A stretch of 64,000 bases of DNA, taken from positions 310,001 to 374,000 of the forward strand of contig JARVLF010000007.1 of the NCBI GenBank assembly GCA_030849465.1. The letters run 5' to 3'. Both the position numbers and the translations under genes were made by a program. The DNA is from Moesziomyces globuligerus. Lineage: Eukaryota > Basidiomycota > Ustilaginomycetes > Ustilaginales > Ustilaginaceae. The notes beneath the pieces were generated by a model. The model was not told the origin of the DNA, did not search any database, and worked only from the letters and a program-made list of their open reading frames with translations. Shown here piece by piece: positions 50,701 through 58,207 of this stretch. The stretch's first letter is position 1. Every line of letters starts with the position of its first letter.

Positions 50701-52315
50701 CGAGCACGTTCAACAGACGCTCTGCCTCGTTCTTGGGCGAAGGCAGCTTGGGCTCTCTAGCCTTGAGCTCTTCGTGGCTGATGAAGCCGAGCTCTGGATG
50801 CCAGACCATCCTTCGCTTGGACGGGGTGCCTGTGGCGGCCGAATCGCCGTCGACGCTCATGTCGATGTCGCGCTTGCCTCGGCGACTGGGCGTGAGCGAC
50901 TCGGTCTCGTCCATCACGCTGCCGCCGGCGACGGACGGGGTGACCATGGCGTCCTCCGACGGCAGACCGATGCTACGACGCACGGCGGGGTTGACACCCG
51001 GGAGCGTGCGCGTGGAGAGATACTCGCGCATGAGCTCGTCGCCAAGCGAGGGGTTGGAGGGCGCGGCGAGGTTGATGCCGTTCCAGTGGCGCTTGCGGCT
51101 GGGCGAGTTGGTTGCCGAGAGAGCAGGCGAGCCGGATCGGAGACCGACGCTGCCGGCTCGGGACGTGCGGCCGGGCGTGCCCGCGTCGCTGAAGAGGCTC
51201 GAGCGGAGATTGGGGCGGCTCGAGCGGTAGAGGCTGCTGCGTGCCGAGATCTGGAAGGGCGAGCTGGAGGGCGGCAGACCAAAGGCACTGTCGGTGTAGC
51301 GGACCTCGTTGCCGTAGCCAAACGCGCTGAACGAGTTGGAGTGGCTCAAGGAGGTGGAGCCGGACTCGGACATGGCATCTTCCGGACGGAGGGATGAGCC
51401 GCGGAGAGCATAATGTTGGGAGCGAGGGCTTCGGAGCGTCTGGTAGCTCCTGGAGTGGTACACCTGAGCGGGACCCGGCGACGCGCGGCCGGCATCGCTG
51501 AGCACTTCGAGCGAGTCGTTGGGGTCGGCGGCCGAGCGAGAGGCGACGTCGAGCATGCGCTTGGAGCTTCGCGTGTTCCAGGAGGATGCGCGATCGGCGT
51601 CGAGTTCGGCCGGCTGCTTGTGCAGAGAGGAAGGACCCGCGCGCGGGCTGGTTGGGGCGAGAGAGTAATGTTTGCGAGTCGGTGGAGGGGCGTTGGCGAG
51701 ACGAGACATGGAGGCGGATGCCGGGATGCTGGATGCAGGCGGACGAAGCTGGCTCTCTTCGTCGTCGTGGACGTTGGAGCGTGTGCGAAGGCCGGCGGCG
51801 AGACGCTCGCCCACGGCGCGGGCCGCGCGCGTAGGCGCGTCCTTTTCGTGCTTGGATTGTTCTGAGTCAGGCGGAAGCGAGGCCTGTGCGGCGGCGCGAC
51901 GACGGGCGATGGAGGAGAGCGAATTGGTGCTGGAGGAGGTGGGCATGCCGAGCTCGGGTTCGACGGCCGCAGAGGCGCCTGTGAGCCACGCCAAAGGTCT
52001 GGAGACCATCTTGCGGACGCTTCCAAAGAGGGCGCCGGGCGAAGCTGCGACGCGGAGGGGGGAGAAGGCGGAGTGGGTGGCAGCAGGGTTGGAGGGAGGT
52101 GCGAGCGTCTTGGCGGCGGGGGTGGCAGGCTGGGCTGGGGAGAAGTCGGAATCGGCGTGAAGGGAGGCGTTGGAGCCGGAGGGCGTGATGCCGGACGATG
52201 GACGTGCATAAGGCTTCAAGGAAGAAGAGCGTTTCTGGCGTGCCAGGACGCGAGCACGCGCTGGACCCGCGAGGGGCTTGGCGGGCGAGTCGGGGTACTG
52301 CGCTGGGAAGTCCAT
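47735..52315 (-). CDS. FG-repeat nucleoporin, Nup1/Nup124/Nup153-like
   Basis: A 1526-residue intronless protein. From residue ~800 to the C-terminus it carries dozens of FSFG/FxFG-type repeats (FSFGAP, FTFGAP, FQFGSP, NFFGS) separated by Ala/Pro/Thr-rich spacers, the phase-forming transport repeats of nuclear pores. The N-terminal half has SVRKMVSRPLAWLTGAS at ~98-115, a possible membrane-binding amphipathic helix. HPELGFISHEELK and KNEAERLLNVLDTLRKP lie near 515-535, resembling the conserved segment of basket nucleoporins Nup1, Nup60 and Nup153. A basic tail ends RQIKPLRQRRR. The function would be importin docking at the nuclear basket. The choice among Nup1, Nup2 and Nup60 is inference. 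The ATG at 52315 (MDFPAQYPDSPAKPLAG) was chosen over a non-ATG extension. Confidence 0.85.
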   Translation of the reverse strand: MDFPAQYPDSPAKPLAGPARARVLARQKRSSSLKPYARPSSGITPSGSNASLHADSDFSPAQPATPAAKTLAPPSNPAATHSAFSPLRVAASPGALFGSVRKMVSRPLAWLTGASAAVEPELGMPTSSSTNSLSSIARRRAAAQASLPPDSEQSKHEKDAPTRAARAVGERLAAGLRTRSNVHDDEESQLRPPASSIPASASMSRLANAPPPTRKHYSLAPTSPRAGPSSLHKQPAELDADRASSWNTRSSKRMLDVASRSAADPNDSLEVLSDAGRASPGPAQVYHSRSYQTLRSPRSQHYALRGSSLRPEDAMSESGSTSLSHSNSFSAFGYGNEVRYTDSAFGLPPSSSPFQISARSSLYRSSRPNLRSSLFSDAGTPGRTSRAGSVGLRSGSPALSATNSPSRKRHWNGINLAAPSNPSLGDELMREYLSTRTLPGVNPAVRRSIGLPSEDAMVTPSVAGGSVMDETESLTPSRRGKRDIDMSVDGDSAATGTPSKRRMVWHPELGFISHEELKAREPKLPSPKNEAERLLNVLDTLRKPTATARGVGIGIARPTSINVPAPISDAPASTARNAKSHDAKPTVGVAPYTRYLRKAKAIQSAADEQGGMRARLKRDAPAGVKDSQIEEDATEIEGSAVSDEDMRSEQTEEPEEPPSPPPEPIRRSRRLQKQTPMADAAVQTPVKHDDKAGRPTQLKSALKATPLRGAQPAAPVETPKPASHRIALSAANKAPASTAKKDNFAVRATADPAAPRERSSLRQGAAKTSRTHQSSGKFSAWDDEDEDEGLPDATELAKIKLPTNMFPTNFSFGAKPTDADAEAAKPAMADAAKEAQGSKEDASAAGGSLLGRLGGFDSSASSDTKTDKPEPTKPLSFSFPAPTKPAAPAEPPKFNFGATLTNAGKESSAAASEGKKPTTAAPTSDFFSKPAQPASTSLGEGKKDGPVPNFFGSTMQKFEPKTDDAPAAAAPSSGGFSFGAPAASATPSSEAKAEPAKQPAFSFGAKPAMPAAAASPFGGFGAKPAEPAPSASEAKKPETPAAPAVPAAPAAPAAPAAPAASKPSFFGASSSTAAGAGGFSFGAPASGGAKRGAADDDEPAAKKSMPSFAFGAPAAAKPVEAAAASAPAPTPASVPAAAGFGLTTPKADAPQGGVPNFFGSKAEASSGAPASSGFSFGAPKPAGEGAKPAMGGFGFGAAAADPKPATTFSFGAKPEAGEAAGSAPGSTGGSGTSTPTGSFTFGAPAASSGADKASGGFSFGTPAASTSSAAGVGGFGFATPKSTGGEMMDDSPQKGVSSPTSGAGAAGGTAVGGAPTFSFGSATPAKATGGFTFGSPAPSAAGSSTFTFGAPAAGAAPSPSAAAGTFRFGSPAPTTAPSTSFTFGSAPGSTTPGVGSAPASPFLAPAAAPTTPGGSPFQFGAGAPAAAPGGAFQFGSPAQPAAPATPGGFAFGAQSQSQTPMAGFGQAAPATSTGFSFGSPAPNAPSLPQMPANPGLFSIGASPAAQGASPAANGQRQIKPLRQRRR
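49141..49200 (-). repeat. 9-bp tandem repeat (GCCGGTGCT unit) inside nucleoporin CDS
   Basis: Nearly perfect 9-bp units encode repeated Ala-Ala-Pro in a spacer between FG motifs. The repeat keeps the frame. Confidence 0.85.
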
Positions 52316-53136
52316 GTTTACTGCCGAGGCGTGGATGTGATGCTGGTGAGTACTGTAGTCGAGCGCACGTTCAGAGCGAGAAGCAAGCGTGATGCATGAG
52401 CTCCGCGCGGTGCTGGAATGAAGATGTGGCGGCGCACGAAGGTGGGTGGGGGGGTCGCGCCTGCAGATCCAACGGGCGTTGCAGGGATGCGGTGGGTGAT
52501 GTGTGCAGCTGCCGTGATCTGCAGATACGGAGAAGCAGATATGTCTGGACGGAGCTTGCACCCTACTTGCACGCCGGTGAATGGCGCCAGGTGAAGCGTG
52601 TTGGTGGTGGATGAGCAGATGACAGCCCCGCCGGAAGAACGTCCAACCTCAAACCAGTGCGACGCTCGTCAGCGCAGTGGGCGACAGCCGAGCCGATTCA
52701 GCTGAGCCTCGGTTGCTTTGGGAGCCCAACACGCGTCTGCCACCCGATCCACACCAAATTCCAAAAAGGCGCAAGGAGAAAAACTCGCATCTGCTCGCGT
52801 GCCAGTGCGCTGCGTGTTTTTGTCGTTCTTCGGATGGGCGTGCTCTTACCCCTTTGCGCACCAGCAACGAAAAAAATCGCGGATGACGACAACCTTGGAT
52901 CCAGAACCAGCGTCACGCTGCTAAGCCTCCCGATGGCACCGATGACAACCCCAACCTTTTCCCGATGGCATCGCCCTCGCCTTCCGGCTTCGCGGCCTAA
53001 GCGGTTGCCGCATCAGTTAAGCACACACCTCCACAGACGCTAACGTGAAACTACCTCTGGTCCTAATCTCCAGCCTTACTTCTTCCACCTGTCCCCATTG
53101 CCTTCCAGCTCCCAAGACGAAGCCACAGAATACAAG
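52316..53136. promoter_or_regulatory. Divergent spacer nucleoporin / DUF423 gene
   Basis: 821 bases holding both promoters. Nothing beyond A- and T-rich short tracts was recognised. Confidence 0.4.
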
Positions 53137-53614
53137 ATGGTCTACCACATGCTCGGTGCATTTGCAGGTCTCTCGGGCGCCATCGGTGTCGGGCTCGGCG
53201 CCATCGGTGCGCACGCCATGAAGGGCAAGCTCAACGCCTACCGTAACGTATCCCTCTCTTGCCTCCCTCAGTCCCATGCATTCTCGCTGTATCTTGTGTG
53301 CTGACTCTCCGGACTGTGCTTGACTTTGATTAGAGATGGGCGCATGGAATACCGCGACGCAGTACCAGCTGCTGCACAGTCTGGCGCTGCTCTACACGCT
53401 CGGTCTGCCCAAGACGGGCTCGGCGGTCGCGGCCAGCTACGCCTTTGCTACGGGCATCACCTTCTTCAGCGGCTCTATCTACGGCCTCTGCCTGACCAAG
53501 CCCGATAACCCGATCCGCAAGCTCCTCGGTCCCATCACGCCCATCGGCGGCCTCTCGATGATCGCCGGCTGGCTCCTGCTCGCGTACGCCAAGCGTCCCC
53601 GCTCCCTCCGCTGA
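53137..53614 (+). CDS. DUF423/TMEM256-family small membrane protein, two exons
   Basis: Exon 1 is 53137-53242 and exon 2 is 53334-53614. The 91-bp intron uses GTAACG as donor and TTAG as acceptor; reading phase demands this donor, since the GTATCC five bases downstream would shift the frame. The protein is 128 residues with about four hydrophobic helices: GAFAGLSGAIGVGLGAIGAH, QYQLLHSLALLYTLG, FATGITFFSGSIYG and PITPIGGLSMIAGWLLLAYA. The order 'GA.GAHA...W.TA.QY...H..AL...G..FFSGS.Y...G.....P.GG' is the DUF423/TMEM256 signature, found in bacteria and mitochondria-bearing eukaryotes. The biochemical role is unknown. It is probably a membrane protein of the mitochondrion or another organelle. 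Confidence 0.9.
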
Positions 53615-54037
53615 AGTGTCACGTAAGATACAGACATACTCTTGTGCTTCTTGTATCGATCCGAGCTGTGTCGTGTCCATCGCTGTCATCCTGGTGTCGG
53701 TCGCTGATGATATGGCGATCAGACAATATACGAGTGGCAGAAGGCCAATAATTGTTAGACTTTGGCTTTTACTCGGACAGTACTTGAAATTATTGCCGTG
53801 CGAGAGGATGGGGAGCCGAAGAGGCCCGCGGTGCAATTTCGAGTTGGACGATCGCTTCCGAAGATGCGGATTCGAATGGACGGGCGCGAAGGAAGCGGGC
53901 GTGCTCGTCGGCGCCAGTCCGCCAGTCCGCCAGCCAGGCCGCAGGCCGCTGTTGTCAGTCGCTCCTGCGCATCTTCACCTTGTCGCTCTTCCACATCTTC
54001 AGTATCCCCACCTACCGAACGTCAAATATCGTCCATC
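53615..54037. other. Spacer DUF423 gene / ATP15
   Basis: 423 bases of 3' UTR and promoter. Three tandem CGCCAGTC units lie at about 53912-53933. No gene is supported. Confidence 0.4.
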
Positions 54038-54629
54038 ATGTCGGCCGCTTCCTGGAGAGCTCACTTCACGTACGTCGACCACCATCACCATCACTCCAAA
54101 TCTCGGACATCCAACACCACGTAAACATTCCACCTATCGACACGCAGGCATGCTGACTTTTCGACACTCTGGCACGTGTCTTTTTCCTTCGCTTCTTTTC
54201 TGATACAACAGCTTCAACAAGTACACGGCCATCTGCGCGCGAGCCACCCGCCAGGCCCTCAAGGAGGAGGAGCGTGCGGCTGCCGAGCGCCGCGGCTTCA
54301 TGGCGCTCCGCTACCAGGAGTGGAAGGACGGCAAGGCCAGCGAGAACGTAAGTTGTCATTTCGAACCCAGCTCGACGTAGGCCCCGTTGCCATTGTAGCT
54401 GCCAGCGCATCACGGCACATGCATCGCAGCGACACCGGTTGAAGGAAAGCACTATGCCTGCAGGATGCGGCAATTTGTTGCATCTGTGGGCATGTCCTGG
54501 CTAAATCAGGGTTCAGCAACTGGGCGCATAGCATGTAAAGGAACAGAGAATGCTGACGACGTCCTTTGCTTGCACATTTGAAATGGCCATCAACAGCAAA
54601 ACCTCTTTGCTGAGGAGAAGAAGCAATAA
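54038..54629 (+). CDS. ATP15: Mitochondrial ATP synthase F1 epsilon subunit, three exons
   Basis: Exons are 54038-54069, 54212-54347 and 54597-54629; donors GTACGT and GTAAGT, acceptors ACAG and AACAG, and phases agree. The product is 66 residues, the usual size for this small central-stalk subunit. It reads MSAASWRAHFTFNKYTAICA, then RATRQALKEEERAAAE, RYQEWKDGKASEN and QNLFAEEKKQ. The 'W+...F..Y....A...R.ALK...+...' and 'Y..W.+GK' layout is that of eukaryotic epsilon (yeast Atp15). It sits at the F1 rotor foot in the matrix. There is no cleavable presequence, as is usual for the family. Exon 3 was chosen because it alone gives a short in-frame end behind a CTGAC branch-like site. Confidence 0.82.
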
Positions 54630-56107
54630 GCGCGCAGCCCCCCCGCACCATGATTGGTGGCCAGTGACGCTTCGAGGTGAACGGCACTCGTGCGTGTCGC
54701 TCGGCACGCATACACTGCTTGCTGCCCGGATGACAATGCATGCTGCTCGTGTCGCTACACGCGCATAAAAGGTGCCGCGAACATTGTCTGCAATCCAAGC
54801 CACTTAGACCCCGTTTCTTCGAAACACAAGCTGCGGGACCGGCAGAACCAAGCCCCGCGCATGAGCCCAAGATCACGATCATCGCACTTTGAGGGGTCGC
54901 GCGGTCCAGGGGGAAGATGTGGATCCTACTCGGTCTTTTGAGAGTTGACGGCTGAGATCACGGAGACGGATGGCAATGAGATCCGACCAGGTCTGTCGGA
55001 TATGTTAGCCTCGAGCGGGGCGGCGCGGTGAACCGATGCGATCGACCCGATCTGCATCCCTCGGATTGAGGATAGATGAGATTGCAGCGATACGTGTGCA
55101 GTAGCAAGGCTGCGAGCCAGGACACTCGGAGGCTACGGCTCGGTGCGAGCCATGCTGAGTCGAGTCGAGTCGAGTCTCCCTTCGCAGCGAGTCGATGCCG
55201 GTCCTTCTGTCAGGGCCTGGTCTTTCGGCAGCTCCGACCAGCCTGCCCGCCCAGGGTGAGAGAGCTGGCACTGTACTGTAATGTCATTGCGCGAAATTTT
55301 AAAGTGACTGGAGAAGGATTGAAAGCGAGCATTTCAAAGTGGCGTGTCCACGTTCGCACTTGGTCACCTTGGGCGGCTCGCCAGGGTCCAACTGCCGACT
55401 CTGGGCATGTCGAGGACTGCGAACGTGGACACGATCGTGCGACCTCTGCACGCCCCCGCCAACCCGTGCGTGCCATCGCGACCCCACTGTGCACTAGCCC
55501 GTCTGCACTTTCAGGCGTCAGACCTGGCAAACATCCATCCGACAGCTGCAAGTTGTTGTCGCTGGCTGTTGCGTGGAGCTGCGTGGAGCAAGAGCGACAG
55601 AGCACGGCACACGACGCGAATTTACCTGCCTTGACCCAGTCATGAGACGCAGCACGCCGTTGTCGGACTCTCCGAACAGTCGGTGACCTTGCCAAACGCT
55701 GAAACGTCTCGCTTCATGTGTGGCCGCTCAGCACTGCATCAGCCGTACCGACTGAGCACCGTGATGCATCTGTGATTCCTGAGCCGAGAAGAGTCACGGT
55801 CCTTCTGATGCCCCCCTCGCCCGAAAGTCCTCGGCTGATGCGATCCCCTACTCGCCCCTCCGACCGACTTTCTTCCTCCCTCGTCCACCAGCAGCTATCT
55901 ACGCCCAAGCTCCGTTCTCAATACTCGCCGCCGACAATCTTACTGACTGGCTTCCGACGTGATCACTCGTCTTCTCGCTCTCCGAGTAGCCCGAGGTGCC
56001 CGAGGCTGCGCAGCTGTTGCTCTGCGACGGGCGAGAGTGTCCCCAACCCCTCCTGTTCTCGCGGCTGGAATACAACAGCGCAAGACCCAGCGCAACGTCG
56101 GCCGATC
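54630..56107. other. Spacer and leader upstream of bHLH gene
   Basis: 1.48 kb with no supported gene. Four perfect GAGTC pentamers lie at 55157-55176. The downstream frame is open from 55718 via GTG, with ATGs at 55808 and 55838, but the translation is Ser/Pro/Arg-rich and leader-like until 56108. Confidence 0.4.
55157..55176. repeat. (GAGTC)4 tandem pentamer
   Basis: Four exact head-to-tail GAGTC copies in non-coding sequence upstream of the bHLH gene. Confidence 0.85.
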
Positions 56108-58060
56108 ATGATCTACTCGACCTACCGACCGCCAGCACCTGCGCCTCCGCCCTCCGAGCACGCACACCTCGACCGCGGCTACGCGAGCTACGCTGCGCCG
56201 CAGAGCATGGCGTCGACGAGCTCGATGAGCGCGAGCGCCGACCGCTTCGAGCACCGCACGCACACGCTCATCGCCTCGCTGCTCGAGAGTCGGCTGTCGG
56301 CGCACGCGCTCGTGCGCGACTGCGCCGTCATCGGCATCCCGCAACCCGGCGGCATCGTCACCACCTCGACCCCCGCTCATGCTCCCTGCGTCGGTACGGT
56401 GCCCGTCGCCTTTGTCGCGCTCAGCGCCTCGGGGCGCGAGCGCTCGGCGCACGGCGGCGAAAAGGAGTCGAAGCGCATGAAGCTCGAGCTGGTCAAGTGG
56501 CTCGTCGACTTTGCGCCGCCCTTCAAGCCGATGAAGGGCAAACTCATGTTTCTCGACTCGATCCCGCGCGGCGCCTCTGGCTCGCTGCTTCGACACCTCC
56601 TCGTCGATAAAGCCACCACACCCCCAGCCCCGGGCCCGGACAAGGGCTTCTTCAACACCGTCCTTGCCGATCCCACGGTCGGCTCGGTGGGCGCCTCGCG
56701 AGCGGGGTCGACTACCCACGATGATGCGCCCGCCACGACGGCGGTGGGCGCGCCCAAGAAGGCGGTGCGCGATTCGAAGCGGCGCGCGACGCACAGCCAG
56801 ATCGAGCGGCGTCGGCGCGAAAAGATCAACGATCGGCTCGTCACGCTCCGCTCCATCGTGCCCGCCTGCGCGCGCGAGCTCGCCGAGCGCCGTCGACAGA
56901 AGCAGCACGACGACGACGAGGCCGCGCGCATCGCCGCTGGCGGCACGCCCAAGACCTACATCGACGCTGCCACGGGCAAGCCCAAGCGCAAACGCAACCG
57001 CAAGCGCGCCGAAGCCAAGAAACCCACCGTCGGCGCTGGCGGCGAGGAGGAGCTCGGTCTGCACAAGCTCGAGGTGCTCACGCATGCGATCAACTACATC
57101 TTTGAGCTCAAGGCGCAGATCCACCGGTTGGAGACGGGCAACCTGCCGGAACACGTGCCGACGGCGGACAATCCGTTTGGCGTGCGCAATGCAGACGGCT
57201 CCTTCCGCACCGACGCCAAGCTCGAGGACGAACCGGGCCAGGGTGTGCTCCCGCACTCTGGATCGGTGGAGAGGAAGATGAAGCGCGAGGACGAAGAGGA
57301 GGAGGAAGATGAGATCGAGGACGAGGCGGAGGAGGCGGAGGATGGGGAGGATGTAGAGGGGGATGATGAGCAGGATGGGTCGGATGAGGACGAGCCGCTG
57401 CAGCGACGCTTCAAGAAGCACATGGCTTCGGCAGCTTGCTCCCAGCCTGCTCCGGCGTCGGGGGCGATGCGGCGATATGCGCGGCGGGAGACGGCCTACT
57501 CGTCGTCTTCGTCGCGTACGAGTGCGGATGTTTCGCCTGCCTTTTCGCTCGTCCAAGCGAGTCCTGGTTCTGCGCTGTCGCCTGCCACAACGCTGACGTC
57601 TCCGATGATGAGTCTGTCCGCCGAATCGCCCATCCTGCTTCCGGACTCGGCGCTGCCCACGTACGCTTCGAAGCGCACACCGAGCTTCCCTGTCCTACCT
57701 TCTTCAGCGCTACCTCTGCCGGCCGCGACGACGCAGGCTGCAGGCAGACGCGAGTCGAGCAGCTTTTTGTTCAAACACCTCAGCCTCGCTTCGCCCAACT
57801 TCCCCGCATATCCACATGCGACCAGAAGGACCTACGGCGAGGAGAGCGAGGTGCGCGCCACTCCTGGACTCGCAGATGCCTCGGACGCAAACGCTGCCCA
57901 ACTGCTACTCAACTTTTCCACCTCGCCCGAAATCGTTCGCCCTCCCCGCGGATTGGCTTCGCCTCCCCTGCTCGCACTCGATAGTCCAACCCGCAGAAAC
58001 GACGACGACGCTCTCTCCGACAAGACCATAGACGACCCCCCCGCAGATATCACCGCCTAA
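56108..58060 (+). CDS. bHLH transcription factor with degenerate ANL (acyl-CoA synthetase) C-terminal-type domain
   Basis: 650 residues from ATG 56108; an ATG at 55808 would add 100 leader-like residues. Residues ~47-169 look like the C-terminal subdomain of adenylate-forming enzymes (AMP-binding_C): VRDCAVIGIPQPGG, TVPVAFVALS, LELVKWLVDFAPPFKPMKGK, and FLDSIPRGASGSLLRHLL. The last block aligns with the A10 motif P-K/R-T-x-S-G-K, but the catalytic Lys is Ser. Residues ~223-343 are a bHLH: THSQIERRRREKINDRL (H-E-R pattern of CACGTG-binding class B), a very long basic loop, then EVLTHAINYIFELKAQIHRL. A long acidic run follows (~400-440). The Ser-rich C-terminus may activate transcription. It is probably a nuclear regulator; target genes are unknown. 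The gene converges on SWR1 with a 147-bp gap. Confidence 0.88.
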   Translation: MIYSTYRPPAPAPPPSEHAHLDRGYASYAAPQSMASTSSMSASADRFEHRTHTLIASLLESRLSAHALVRDCAVIGIPQPGGIVTTSTPAHAPCVGTVPVAFVALSASGRERSAHGGEKESKRMKLELVKWLVDFAPPFKPMKGKLMFLDSIPRGASGSLLRHLLVDKATTPPAPGPDKGFFNTVLADPTVGSVGASRAGSTTHDDAPATTAVGAPKKAVRDSKRRATHSQIERRRREKINDRLVTLRSIVPACARELAERRRQKQHDDDEAARIAAGGTPKTYIDAATGKPKRKRNRKRAEAKKPTVGAGGEEELGLHKLEVLTHAINYIFELKAQIHRLETGNLPEHVPTADNPFGVRNADGSFRTDAKLEDEPGQGVLPHSGSVERKMKREDEEEEEDEIEDEAEEAEDGEDVEGDDEQDGSDEDEPLQRRFKKHMASAACSQPAPASGAMRRYARRETAYSSSSSRTSADVSPAFSLVQASPGSALSPATTLTSPMMSLSAESPILLPDSALPTYASKRTPSFPVLPSSALPLPAATTQAAGRRESSSFLFKHLSLASPNFPAYPHATRRTYGEESEVRATPGLADASDANAAQLLLNFSTSPEIVRPPRGLASPPLLALDSPTRRNDDDALSDKTIDDPPADITA

Positions 58061-58207
58061 AACCCCACCTCCAACGCTCACACCTGCCCTCGCTCGCACA
58101 CACACTACGGTCGCGAGAAACCACGAATCATGAACGCATCTTGGACCATCATTGCATCGCCATGGTCTTGGTAGGAAAGCTGATCGAATGAGTGGTGGTG
58201 AGAGGAG

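Noticed and set aside
53248..53253. GTATCC as donor of the DUF423 intron
   Set aside because: It would put exon 2 out of frame and destroy the conserved MGAWNTATQYQLLHS segment; GTAACG at 53243 keeps it.
54430..54442. Acceptor at 54429 for the last exon of the ATP synthase epsilon gene
   Set aside because: In the required phase it gives a long unrelated tail; the acceptor at 54596 yields a short charged end of normal family length.
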